64,000 nucleotides of DNA from assembly GCA_948567375.1 (NCBI GenBank), contig OX419761.1, forward strand, positions 23,376,501-23,440,500, given 5' to 3'. Under the pieces are notes generated by a model, which was given only the letters and a program-made list of their open reading frames with translations, did not search any database and had not been told where the DNA came from. Shown here piece after piece: positions 22,860 to 35,049 of the stretch. Position 1 is the first letter of the stretch. The number at the start of each line of letters is the position of its first letter. This DNA is from Lunularia cruciata (Eukaryota > Streptophyta > Marchantiopsida > Lunulariales > Lunulariaceae). Both the position numbers and the translations under genes were made by a program.

Positions 22860-25800
22860 TTAACTTTAAGATATGGAACATAGGATGGATCTTCATGTGA
22901 CCAAGAAGTGCAAGTTTGTATGCAACAAGAGAAACAATATGAATAATATCAAATGTGCATATCCAATTAAAAGCAATTTTACTAACTTAGATGTCAAGAG
23001 GGAGAGAAATTTACTAGAAGAGAGCATAACTTTATCACTTATTTTCAAAGGTGAGATCATGATGATGTTGATCAACATATTTCTTTTTGTCTATTTGGAG
23101 ATGAGACTTGACTTGGTGTAAGGATTAAGATAACATGGAAAAGAAGGTAGAAGTATGAAAAGGCAAGGGAGCAAGAAGAGAATCTAGAGCAAGTGGATCT
23201 TACCAATAATTAAGGAAGAAAAGAGAGAATTTTGTACTTGTACGCTTGAAATTCAATACATGAACTCATATGCAAACTCAGCAACTGCAAGACAAATATC
23301 ACAATTGGTATGATGAACATTGATAAAGGCAAATAGCATATCTTCTAAGGTGCAATTGGCTTGTTTGGTTTGCAGGCTAATTTGAGAATGATAGGCTATA
23401 GACAAGGCAAGCTTGGTGCCTCAATTTGCCAATGAAGCAAGGATCACGATTAGAGATGAAAACCCTTAGCATCCCATGGTGTTTGAAGACCATATCAAAG
23501 CAGATCTAGGCCAACATCAAAGCATCTATGTTATTCACAATAGGTGCCAAGTAAACTTGCTTATTGAGCTTATCATTAAAGACCATAATTGTTGAGTGGA
23601 TTTGGTTTGTCTTTAGTAAGGATGTGGTGAGATCTAAACTCACATATTTACATTAAATAGATGGAATTGGAAGTGGTTGGAGTAGTCCACTCAACTTTTG
23701 GTTGTTGGCCTTGTTGCATTGGCAACTCTCAAGATTGGATAAACTTTTGAACTTCTTGTGCCATGTTTGGCCACCACTATTGATGTTATAATGTACTCAA
23801 GGTCTTGTCCACTTGTGTATGACAAACAATGATAAGTCATGTGCTTCTCAAATTTGCACAAGTTGGAGATCTCCCATAATTACAACATAGATTTGATTCT
23901 CCTAAAATAGAAGGCTATCCTTGAATAAAAAGGTTTTTTTACTCCTTTTTATGTGCTGTAAGGTTACTTTGCACAAGATTAAAGAGGTGATTTTATTGTA
24001 GAGCAACCTTGAACTCTGTATGTACCTTTGAGTCTACCAACACTATAATGATTACTACTATTAGGGGAGATTTAGGAAGAATCTTCAAATCAGATCATTG
24101 TGACAAGGCATTGAGAATGACATAGAGCTTTTTGGGTTTGTACAAAAGTTTGATATAATTTTTTTTTAGTAATTCCTCCCATTGGTGATGTTTACTCTTC
24201 ATGTGCTTCAAATGTAAGGTCTATAACAAGAGTTTTTGATCAGCTTGCATTATCAATTTTTTTCCTAATAGGTATGTCACCATACCTTTGTTGCATATAC
24301 CACTGCAAATTGTTCTTGATCTCAAATAGAATAATTCTTTCTATTGCATTTAGTCATCAAGGTACAAAGGCAATGAAATGCAATCTATTTGGAAATTATT
24401 GTTATATCATGGCTCTAATTGCAAAGTTAGAAGCATCAAAATCAAACACATGAGGATCATATGGCTGGAAGATGGGTTCATAAAGATACCATGTTGTTTA
24501 GTTTCTTGAATGCTTCTTCTTGCTTGGTGGTCTACTTGAAGCTTGATATCTTCCATACGAGATCTATCAATGGTGTAGCAACATGAGCAACATAGTGGAT
24601 GAATTGTTGGTAAAAAATTACCAATCCATTAAATGACCAAACTTCCACTAACATAGTTATCTTAGGACTCCTTGTATTTGGCTCTTGTGTTCTATCTCTA
24701 TCTTAATATAAATTAGCATATCATCTAAGAACACTACCATGTATCAATCCAATATCCCATCCAACACCTTATGCATTTGATCTTAAAAAATTGCTAGAGC
24801 ATCAGTGAGACCAAAGGTAAAACTCTCCATTCAAAATGCTCATACCCATAATATTTTGTACATCCTCCTTATCAATAGGAATTTTCCAATAGTTGCTTTG
24901 AAGATCCAACTTTGAGAAGTATAGTGCTCCACTTAATTGATCCAACAAGTCATCACATTCAAGGCAAGGGATGCTTATTTTTCACAATTTGTTTATTAAG
25001 ACCACAATAGTCAATACATAATCAAAGCTCTTCATCCTTCTTTGGTACAAAGAGTAATGGTGCTCTCCAAGGAGGTGTATTATGTCGTATGAAATCATTC
25101 TCCAACAACTTGGTGATTGTTGTTCAAAGTTACTCTAGCTCCTTTGGTGTGAGCCAATAGATTGGTATGGATGCTCACTAAAGTACTACTTGGCAAAGCT
25201 TGATCTGGAAAAACATACTGTGATCACAGTGTAACTCCTTTGGAAGATCAATAAAAAACACATATGCAAGATATTGAACTATATGATCAACCATTGGCCT
25301 CATCCAAGTCTCTTTGCACAATAGGTTTGATACACATCATAAAAATAGGAATATTTTCCTCCAAAGCTTTCTCTACAACCGTTATACTAACAAAATTCAC
25401 AACATGAGACTAAATATTCTTAAGTGTCTTATCAAGATTGCAAAATAAGTAAAAATTAATTCTTACCTTGGTGTTGTACTCAATTTATCATCAAGTCTAA
25501 TCAAATTGAGCCTTAAAATGTTCAAGCCAAGGATGACCTAGAATGGTATGATAGTGTAGGTGAGCTACTTCAAATCTCATACACTCTGAATACTCTTTCC
25601 CAATATTGAATACAATAAGATGTGAAGTATGGAATACATAGCTCTCTTTACCATCCACCATCATCAATTTGCTACCTAATATATACTTGATAAGAACACA
25701 TTATTCCTTTGATAATTACATGGAAATGCAATTCTAAGAACTCCCAAAATCAACCAATATTCTACAACCATGATTGGATATCATATCTTGCAAGTGGATC

Positions 25801-25900
25801 AAATTTGCACAAGTCAAGCCTTCAATCCCACTAGAACTAATCAAGTTGTCAATAAGTAGCTTGATATTTCTTATTAGGACTCTTCATTTTTGTGATCATT
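22860..25900 (-). pseudogene. Pol relic of element C
   Basis: On the - strand the order integrase (about 22860-23960), RNase H (24200-24640), RT (24650-25150) and protease (25500-25800) can be followed by comparison with A. Near 25750-25790 a protease segment reads ILVDFGSS where A has ILVDSGNS. The RT catalytic and surrounding blocks appear near 24720-24800 in mixed frames. No open frame is long enough to be functional. Confidence 0.7.
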
Positions 25901-27670
25901 GTGCTCTACAAATCCAAAATCATCCATTTTGGAGTGGACTTTCAACAATGCAATGTCCAATTTAGTAAAAATAGAAGCAACCACCATTTTGTTGCAATTA
26001 TTCTTGGTCTACCATGCCAAGTGGTCTCCATTGGATACAATTAATCACCATTTGATACCATCAATCTCCATTGGTATTGGCTCATCCACTCATGTTTGGT
26101 GGGTTTGTAGGTTCTATGGAGGTCTACATTAGGACCAATTTGTGGTAACCAAGGAGTTAAAGTGCTCAGCTCTTTGCATGGTTTCTTCTAGATGCTTGGA
26201 TTCACATATGGTTACTTCTATTTTGGTTGATGATTTTGAGCCTCTCACAAACTGATCCAAAGTTTCATTCCTTGTATGTTTAGAATTAGCATCATGGTGT
26301 TTGGAATTGAGAAATGTAACTTCTCACCAAGTTGAGTTGCCTAAATCATATGAATCAATCTTGTGCCGTTTGTGTAGCATTCACAACTTGGAATTGCCTA
26401 ATGATTGCACCCTTGAATTCTTCCTATGTTGAAATTGGAGCAATAAACTATCATTGGGCTTTCTCTACTAGAATTGCTACCATAGTTTTGCTGCTCCATC
26501 TAGTTGATTTGAGGCTAAGAGGATTTGTCTTTGATCATCTAGGAGATTTGTGGCCTCAAAATAACATTCACAATTAAATACACAAATCTTTGCACCAGGT
26601 AGATTTTTGCCTTCAAATACCTTTAGTTTTGGGAATCAAACTTGATCTTCTTATTCTTGAAACACTACTCTCTCCAATTTCACTTATCGTTGACCATCAC
26701 AATCTCACTCTCCAATAATTGACTAAGATGCTCAATTTATTGCTATTGTAATCTTCCAAGGATAGAAGACCTTAAGAGAAATACAAGAGAATAAACATAA
26801 AACTTCACACTCAATACTCTGATGCACTAAAGGAGCACCTTGACTTTACTATATAACAAAGAGGATTCTATCAAAGGAAGCTCCACTCTTGGATCAAATA
26901 CATGGATAGGTGACATGTCAGAAAGCTCTACCCTTAGATTAGTTGCATGCATGGATGTTGCGTTGGTTCTGATCCTATTTGGTTGGTCAAACCATCTTTG
27001 ACCAAAGGGAATATTTAGGGAATCTTCCTATAAGAATCTCAGAATTTTATGGATGCGGTACCATTGGAAAGCTCTTGATAAGATGGACAAGGAGAGTGAA
27101 GGATAAGATTTTCTTGTTTGGGGAGAATGTGCACATTTTTGAGGCCTAATTCATCCGTTTAGGCCTCCAAAATTGGCTCTAAAGTTTTCAAGCTATTTGA
27201 CTCCTACCCGATTAGTAGAAGTACTCTTTTGGTGACACCTCTACCTGATCTACCTAGCCCATCATACATAACATCCTTCCAATTATTACCAAGCCAATTT
27301 TCATCTCTAAATAATATGTCTAGCTATTGGTATCATAACTACATAACAATGATACATTTTTTGATCATTTTCATAACTGCTACTCTATCAACTATCTACT
27401 TGCAATTATTTAGATTAACATATAGATGCAGCATGTCTTTATTTAGATTAATATGTAGATGCAACACGTTTGCCACTCTCCATAAGTTCCAATTAGAAGG
27501 ATCAATGGTTCATTCTTATGAACCATTGATGATCATAATCAAATAATCTTGGCCAAAGTGGGAAGTGGCAAATTGCTAGAAATGATGCTTTTGTAGCACA
27601 CATATATATGAATCCAAATGGTTTGGGAGAGATTGATTTTCTGGGCCATAGATTCCATCCATCCTATACT
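25901..27670 (-). pseudogene. Gag relic of element C
   Basis: The - strand translation at about 26450-26580 reads ECYFEATNLLDDQRQILLAS followed by QLDGAAKLW, matching the gag core of A. The N-terminal part and leader lie beyond the LTR inserted at 26747-27335. Stops interrupt every part. Confidence 0.7.
26747..27335. mobile_element. Old single-unit LTR related to the B family, inside C
   Basis: This 589-bp sequence aligns with the B-family LTR from a TGTAATCTTCC start to a TATCA end in the same orientation as 7646-8381. It includes the GAGGCCTAA / TTAGGCCTC stem-loop. It lacks the second tandem unit of other copies and is the most diverged. No TSD is evident. It probably represents an older subfamily. 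Confidence 0.8.
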
Positions 27671-27684
27671 TGCTCTAATACCAA
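27671..27684 (-). promoter_or_regulatory. Primer binding site of element C
   Basis: On the - strand this reads TTGGTATTAGAGCA directly after the 5' LTR. It differs by one base from the initiator-Met-tRNA site within TGGTATCAGAGC. Confidence 0.8.
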
Positions 27685-27944
27685 TGTAAAAGACAAAGGA
27701 AAGAAACAAGAGAATGGAAGATAAGAATGGAAAGTCACATTGAAACTCTCAATTGAGAGAAACTACAAATGCCTAACATAAGTGTTGACCTTGGTATTTG
27801 TAGGCCACTTAGGAACAAGGTTCTCAAGAAGTTCCAAGGAAGGTTCCTTCATGAAGCTTGCTTTCTTGGAGTGCAAGTTAGATAGCTGTTAACTTGTTGT
27901 GTAAGCTAAGCTAGCTATCAACTTGGCGTACAAGTTACTCAATC
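27685..27944 (-). repeat. Truncated 5' LTR of element C
   Basis: Its 260 bp match the left part of 22168-22572. Similarity stops abruptly at about 27944, where unrelated AT-rich DNA begins, so about 150 bp of the LTR start are missing. Confidence 0.85.
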
Positions 27945-30900
27945 TTTCAAAGTGATTGTACTATAATATAATTGTTATATTTTCTTCAAATTAGTTAATC
28001 AAAAGGTAGAAAAACTTATAAGATGATTAGTAGGAGAAATGTGTTCTAGGAGAATTATATATTTTCTTACCAAATTTATCAAAGATATTATATGGACAGT
28101 GGAATTTAATTTGCAATATCTATATTTATTTTGAATTTTAAATGAATATTTTCTCATTTAATAATGAGTGATTGTAGTGATCATTTTGCTAAATGACTTT
28201 GGTGCTTAGTGCTTGATACTCAGATTTTTGTTCAGAATAATTATGTCACAAATTTTTGTATTAATATGGACTGTAGAAAGTTATGGAGATATGCAAAGAT
28301 AAGCTTCCTTTTCTTGAATATTATATAGATCAATTTTTTGTTGGAACAAAATAAAATAAAATAAAAATAAAATAGATTTTTTTATTTAAAATATTTTATA
28401 GTTGGTTCAATTACAAGGTCATTGTCCTATTAACTTGAAGTAGCAAATTTAGTTCAGAAAATATAAAAATGAAGAAATAATAAAATAAAAGGCTTAATTT
28501 TAGCTTAATTTCATCTCTTAATAACATAACTCATAAATTATTATATGGTCAAATAAATTTTTTAAAAGTAAATATTAAATTGAAATTTTTAGTTTGAGTT
28601 GCATTATGTAGAGCACTTGAAGTATCATTTTCTTTCTAAGAACTAATAAAAATTTAAAATAAAATAAATAATTTAGAATATCCATTCTTAGATTGCTCAT
28701 AAATATCAAACATCTCATCACATTTTATAGTTTAATAGTCTTTTTTATCATTTATATAAAACCAAAGCTTTTAGATATAATTATTGATTTAGAAAATCCA
28801 TGTCTTAGACTAATAATTCTTAAACTTGTTAAACCTCTCAATTAATACTTGTATCAATCATTCATATTAAATCAAAAGAAGCTCATATATACTCATATAT
28901 AGAGTTTAAACCTATCCACTCTTCTAAATATCTTTGAAAGTAAAAGTTTTCAATGCAATTAATGAATGTTCAGTATTTATTTATATATGTGGAAATTATT
29001 TGAGAAAAGAAATAATTAACTTTCATTTCTAGATTTGATATTCAACATTTAATTTAATTTTTAATTTTTAATCCCATTTATTTTTATATAAATAATAATT
29101 TAAAGTGTTGGTGAACTAGATCTATATCTCCTAATGTTAATGATACTTGATTTTCTTTTAGCACTACTTGAAGAGATGTATGGTCAAAAGTTATAGTTGC
29201 AGTTTTTCATATACAATGAAAGTAAAAGTTCAGATAAATATCTATATGAAAAGCAAGAAATATAAGTTTCCTTATATTTGTGTTGATTTGACTTGATAGT
29301 AGGTATTTATATAGTAGGTATTTATATAGTAGGTCTTCTAGTACCTAGTGCATCATCTTACATACCATGAATTAAAATATTAAAATGATCAATCCTATTA
29401 GCAATTATTATGTGTTATGCTCCATTTTATCTATAATTAGTGTGGTTCATAATAGTAATGGTCAAGTAAGAACACCGTAAACTAAAAGTTAAGATAATGG
29501 GTAACTTAATGCTTCTTTTTCTCTACCTTGATTTATCAATTTGGGTAATTAGAAAGATAATTATTTCTATTTACTCAACTCCCATTATGCTAGTATTTCT
29601 TACTTGCCTTGTGAAGTGCTCATACAATACACATGATAGTATTTTATTATAAGTCTTAACGTTAGCTTGAATATGATATATCTAACCATGTAACTATATC
29701 TTATTAATCAAAACTAAAGTTAGTGGTCTCATCTAGTCAAAGATATTGGCTAGTTAGAGTAGATGAAAACTAGTGAGTGATGGTAACCATAGACTTCTAG
29801 TGAGTTCAAGAATAACTTATGGTTGAAATTCAGTATAGACTTCTAGATGAAGTAAGGAATAATTTATGTGTGAGGTAAAGGAGTAAAGCAAAGTGGATAA
29901 TACCCGCTAAGGAGTTTTTAACAATTATTCTAGTTATGTTATTTTACATACCACATCATCAATCCATGTGAGGGATAATGATTGGTCTTTGTGGTAACAT
30001 TTCAATATATAAAGAAAGGAGAGTGACCATTACGGATATATTACCTTTGGCAATATTTGGAAAAATCTTTGTATATTCACAAGTTACAATAATAAGCTTA
30101 CATCCTTTCTTTAGAGTGGATCACCTCTTTTAGAAGATTGAGGAAGTGATATACCTTGATAAGTGAAGAAAATGGAGAGACTTTCTGTAGTAGTGTTTGT
30201 CAAGGGCTGTTTAGCTACAAGTAGAGCAAGGCAAAAGTAACTATTGTGGAGTAGGTGAGTTTTAGGTGGAATTGAGTTGAAATTTTGATAGGAAATAGAA
30301 AGTAATAATTAGAATAGAAGACCAAGGAGTACTCCCTATATTCAAAACTTCTTTTCCCTTAAAAATTTACACATTTTAGTTTAGTTGGTGGATAGGAAGA
30401 AGTCTTGAGATAACATTTGGTACACATGTTTAGTATGAACTTCATGAGGTGATTTTTGAAATCTCCTAGCTAGGTGCTTCCTAAAGTTACTTGTATTGAT
30501 CAAAAGGATTAAACCATTTAACTTTTTTCCAAGAATGAGCATGAATATAAAGTAAAGTTTAAATTCAATAATTAAGTTGAAATTGGAAAAAATTATCATA
30601 CAAGATTGAATTGTTCAAAATTTTGATGAGGAGAAGTATCATGAGATCTATAATTAATATTACCTTTTGTAGTATTCATGATTTGAAGTGGAGGTTAACC
30701 AATGGAATTTCCATATTCACTAATTCAAACTAGGGAGAAGAAAATTAATAATCTGACCACACAAAGATTGTTCCAAAAAATGGAGATGAAAAGAGATGAA
30801 ATAAGCTTTGAAGGAGAGTAAAGGTAACAACAAATAATTGACATAAGAACTAACATCAAGGCTTAAGGGGTTTCTTGGATACGAGTGAACTCATCATTAA

Positions 30901-31100
30901 GTGCTCCACAAAAAATTACAAGATGGACAATTGTACACATATGTAAGCTCAATGGTAAAGGATGCTTAATAAGAACTTTTGCAAAAGATGACCAAATTTG
31001 AACCAAAACAGTCCAATAACAAATATATTAGAGAGATTGCTCTATTGTATAGAGATCCATCCATTCTAGTTTGCTCCTTTTATGTATGATGTGTTTATCT
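27945..31100. other. AT-rich spacer
   Basis: The composition is low-complexity and AT-rich with no coding potential. The only structure noted is a 15-bp tandem repeat at 29296-29334 (ATAGTAGGTATTTAT, about 2.6 copies). Confidence 0.55.
29296..29334. repeat. 15-bp tandem repeat
   Basis: ATAGTAGGTATTTAT occurs twice in perfect register followed by a 9-base partial copy. It is a minor minisatellite in the AT-rich spacer. Confidence 0.85.
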
Positions 31101-32597
31101 AATCACTTCTTTTAGAGGGTGCTCTAGTTTGGTTTCAAGGTTATGAAAGATTGTTAGCTTTTCAAGGTCTAAAAATTTCCTAAATTCTAGTAAAAGAAGA
31201 TTTTATTAGTAATTTTCTATCATTGTCATGGATAGAGACTTAGATAAATCATTGTCATTGGATAGAGCAATAAAATCTTGAGATGGATTGGAGAAAAGAA
31301 GTAAAGATAAGGACTTGTTACTCTATGGATATAGAGTGAGATCTCACCGTAAAAATATACTTAGTGTATGATCAAGAAAAACATAACCCTTAACAAAGAT
31401 CTTTCTTGGATTAATTAGAGATGTAATTACAACCAAGAGATCCTTCAAGAATTAGATGATTTGATAGAGAAATATAAGGATGTATTCCTAGATGATCTAC
31501 AAATTAGTCTATCATTATGGCAAAGGATATATCACAAGAGAGCTCCTTTTAGAGAGGATGATACCCTCCAAAGCTCTATTTAAGTCTGCTCCTAGTGAAC
31601 TATTAAAGTGAAAAGCTTGGGTAGAGGAAACTATTGTTGTTGGAGGGAAGTTATATCCAACTATATTTGTCCTCATATAGAGCTCTTATCTTGTTTGTTG
31701 TGAATGAAACATAAGTATGAGGATGCATTCTAGCTATTATGCATAAAATCAACAAACTATCATGAACAAGTACCTTATTAGACATGAATGACTTATTTGA
31801 TCAACTTCAAGGTGCTAAGTACTTCACCAAGTTGGGTTTTATAATTGTGAGAAATTCAAATCCATATTGTAGATGAAGAGGTTCTAAAGATCACTTTCTA
31901 TAAAAGTATTGTCACTTTGAGTGTATAATGATACTATTTGGTCTCACCAATGCATGTGCTATATTTATAGCATTGATGAATAGTATTTTTGACCCTACTT
32001 AGAAAAATTTGTCATTTTGTTCCTAGATGAAGTTTTGGTTTATAATTGAACCTTAGAAGATTATATAAAACATCCTAGACAAGTCCATCACATACTAAGA
32101 GATAAGAGAAAATTTAAGTTTTGTAGCTTTAAGGTTGATTACTTACGCCATAAAATAATAAGAGGACTTGTATTTGTATTACCTATCAAGCATTGGAAGC
32201 AAATAAGATATTAGAAGATTTTGGTTGAGATAGATTATAAATCTTTTGTGTATTTGGAGATAATAATAGCTATCCAAATAAAGGAAAACTGATGAGATAT
32301 GTGGTGGTCACAATTCAACATAAAAATCATGTATATGGAGTGGAAAAACAACTTATAGATACATTGACCCACATGCCAAGAGTGAATATTATCAACAATG
32401 AAAAATAACTTTTTTTGCATAAGAAGAGATATGCATACAAGCATGGATTAGTTAGTGAGGCATTGAAGTCCAACCAAGATACCAAAATTCATGGCTTGGT
32501 ATTTGAGGAAGGAAGAATTTGGATCCCAAAAGGGCCAAAGCTATGCACAGTGTTGTTGAGTGAAGGTCATGACTTAGCTCTTGCTGATCATGTTGTT
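31100..32597 (+). pseudogene. Element D: decayed Ty3/gypsy pol fragment
   Basis: A + strand pol relic related to B. The RT region contains DDLIEKYKDVFLDDL (about 31455), DLFDQLQGAKYFTKL (about 31790), FGLTNACAIF (about 31940) and a decayed catalytic block. The RNase H/integrase link near 32340-32600 reads TLTHMPRVN, FEEGRIWIPKG and GHDLALADHV, matching the 9640-9900 region of B. A gag-like piece (GALVWFQGY) lies near 31125. It ends abruptly where the E-related repeat starts. No LTR of its own was found. Confidence 0.75.
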
Positions 32598-32697
32598 GTG
32601 CGTATATACATCACTACACAACATACATCACTATCAAAATTATACATTGTAGATTCACAACTCACACATAAGTCATACATGAACTCTAAAGTGCCAC
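32598..32697. repeat. 100-bp direct repeat beside the E 3' LTR (copy 1)
   Basis: This segment (TATATACATCACTACACAAC at its start, GCCACA at its end) recurs at about 33155-33254, the right-hand end of the E LTR. It lies just outside the LTR and may be a fragment of another LTR copy or a duplicated LTR end. Confidence 0.7.
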
Positions 32698-33254
32698 AAT
32701 AATCGGTTTCTTCTCAACTCAAATCACACTCAATTAAGTAAGTACTTGATATGTCACTCAACAATCTGCAAACAACTGAGCACTGATTATAGTCAAGCCA
32801 CACCCACTCTAGCTAAGAGACTCCAAGTGATTCTTGCCGGCCTCTATCTACCATAGCCAAGAACTCAAAGGCTCAACATCAAAGAAGTGAGCTCTTTGGA
32901 GCTGGACTTTGAAAGTATACCCCATGATCTTGATCTAGGTCTCCAACCCTAATGGTCTGTTGATGGCACATTTGACAGTGCAAATGGTGCAAGTGACAAT
33001 GGGCTCACCATGTAGTCCATACTCCAAACATGAAATTTGACCATCATCAACAAGTAGTCTATGAGTAACTACCAAAATACCTCCAAATATCCATACTACT
33101 ACTCCAACATCCGAGCAATCTAAGTACGATGCTCCAAATGGTGTGATAGCTATTGTGCATATATACATCACTACACAACATACATTGCTATCAACATCAT
33201 ACACTATAGAAACACAACTCACACATAAAATATACATGAAGTCTAAATTCCACA
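32698..33254 (-). repeat. 3' LTR of element E
   Basis: The region matches 50748-51176 over roughly 420 bp, then continues with the repeat also present at 32598-32697. On the - strand it probably starts TGTGGAATTTAG, preceded by the purine tract ATGGGGGTGAT. The left end is uncertain because of the adjoining duplicated segment. Confidence 0.75.
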
Positions 33255-33266
33255 ATCACCCCCATA
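33255..33266 (-). promoter_or_regulatory. Polypurine tract of element E
   Basis: The - strand reads ATGGGGGTGAT directly before the likely TGTGG start of the 3' LTR. The G-run composition supports a plus-strand primer. Confidence 0.6.
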
Positions 33267-33417
33267 GTTGGCAGTTAGGTCCCTCTAACTCTAGATAGCC
33301 ATCTACTCCAAGTATATGGTATACCCTATGGTGGGCAAAAGATCAAGAGGTCAGGTGCTATTGAGCCCCATCATTAGTTGTCTATTTGCAATCTATACCA
33401 TAGAAAGGACGAACTAG

Positions 33418-33756
33418 TTATAGGTCAAGTACATCTAGGACATAATCTTTGTCCTTGAGGAACCACCATGAGGAGGGAGTCAAACATGCCATATGCCATC
33501 CTCTCAAACAGATATCACACACTAACATAGTAGCAAATCTACTAGAAGAGCCATATAACATACACTGTAAGCCTTCACATACAAGTGCCAAGCTTGGGTC
33601 CATAGTACTATCAATGTTAGTGGAATGGCATGGTACACAATTGAACACATGATCCTTCCAAACAACACCAACATGTCCTTTTAACATGAGGATGCTAGAA
33701 GGAAAAACCTCATGCACTCTCAAGATAGTACGGCCCATAGTAACATCAAGAATCAT
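33418..33756 (-). pseudogene. PHD-type finger at the C-terminus of element E pol
   Basis: A 112-codon open frame follows integrase. Residues 65-91 (nt 33484-33564) read CMLYGSSSRFATMLVCDICL and then RGWHMAC. This gives the CxxC, W-H and C spacing of a PHD zinc finger, with the second Cys of the first pair replaced by Tyr. A further Cys pair (NCVPC) lies at residues 40-43. PHD fingers bind histone H3 tails. The position is where chromoviruses have a chromodomain, so a targeting role is a reasonable inference. The frame ends in a stop about 160 bp before the LTR. Confidence 0.75.
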
Positions 33757-33869
33757 TGGTGTTGTTTGTTGTAGATATACATAATCACTTGGATGAAATT
33801 GACAGATTGAGGATCTATAACCTCCTGCTCAAATGGTAACATGGCATAAGGTATCCCTATGCTAAGCAA

Positions 33870-35048
33870 TCAACAAGTTCTCAAAGGACATTGGCATCAC
33901 TCTCTAAAAGATCTCTGCCCGTTAAGAACATGCGCTCATCCTTACATCTGGATCATCCAAGTCCAAAACTACAATAGCATCTCGACAAATGGTTGTAGGT
34001 AAATCTGGATCTTTTATATAGAGTAGAAAGTAATGAGAGAAGGATGCTAAGGAGGCTTTCTGGCTGAATGGATAGCCCATGGTCAACCAAGGTAACTACA
34101 GATCCAAATCTCCCAAGTGGTCTCTTTCCAAACCATACTTCCGTAATCCTCTTTTCAGCATTTGAACCACTCTCTCTGCTAAGCTTCTATCTTAGGGTGA
34201 TCTCAAGAGTAGTACAATGATCAATCAAAGCCTTGTCACACAAGACCTGAAACTCCCCCAAGAACTCTATACCTTGATCACTCAAAACCACAATTGGTGC
34301 ACCAAAATAACTAAGAATCCAATCCAAGAATGAGTAACTCATCCCTTCATTGGACTTGTCAAGAAGTGCCACCAACTCAATCCACTTGGAGAAGTGCTCG
34401 ATCATAACCACAACATACCAATGATATTTCATAGTCAACAATAAAGGTCCACCAAAGTCCAAAGTCCAAACTCCAACCCCATGATAGGTAATGGATGTAA
34501 TTGTGGGATAAGAGCATTCAATGATGCTCTACTCAGTCATAAACCACACATTTGGCAACAAACTACTATACATTGGTCTACATGTCGTACCATCAATAAT
34601 GACTATGGAGTAAGCTATATGTATGCTTTACTCCAAAATGTCCTAGCTCCTCATGAGCATGACAGACCAACTGTAGTCTTTGAGATGGAAGTGGTACTAC
34701 TCTCACTCTACCATCCTCCCATACACACAAAAGGTGCTTGCCCTCCAATTTGAACCATTTGGCTGGCTGAAGAACATGGTCTCTCTCCTTGGCCCTAATT
34801 GTGCCACCCATAACACTAGGGCAAAGATAGTCTATCACTAAGACATCATCATGAATGTCTTGCTGAAATGTACCAATATCTTCACTCTTTGGATTTGTGA
34901 TCTCAACTCCTCTTGTATGTGCTAAGAGAGATGCCACCAAAGTCTCAAAAAATATACACAAAAAGGTAGATGCATGCCAACTTGGCACCATCTCCTCATC
35001 TGAGTCACCATGCCAATGTGCTCCGGTTGATCTTGCTGGTTGGGACAT
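33870..35048 (-). pseudogene. Integrase of element E
   Basis: The 34593-35048 frame carries the linker LLCVWEDGRVRVVPLPSQRL and the finger start HAHEELGHFGVKHTYSLLHS. The core frame 34187-34462 has an Asp in MDFGGPLL, IEHFSKWIEL and the second Asp in VLSDQGIEFLGEFQ. The region to its left contains decayed C-terminal integrase sequence in mixed frames. The core belongs to a Ty3/gypsy lineage different from A, B and C. Confidence 0.88.
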
Positions 35049-35049
35049 G

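Larger units (their letters stand above)
22168..27944 (-). mobile_element. Element C: decayed Ty3/gypsy chromovirus of the A family
   Basis: This is a - strand element with 3' LTR at 22168-22572 and a 5' LTR cut short at about 27944. The chromodomain tail, protease active-site segment, gag core, LTRs, PBS and polypurine tract all match A. Pol is recognisable only in short blocks because stops and indels are frequent, so this copy is much older than A. No TSD can be found because the right end is lost. A single-unit B-type LTR sits at 26747-27335. Confidence 0.88.

Noticed and set aside
33155-33254. Repeated ATATACATCACTACACAAC-type words taken as a CRISPR or satellite array
   Set aside because: Only two copies about 550 bp apart, best explained by an LTR end duplication.
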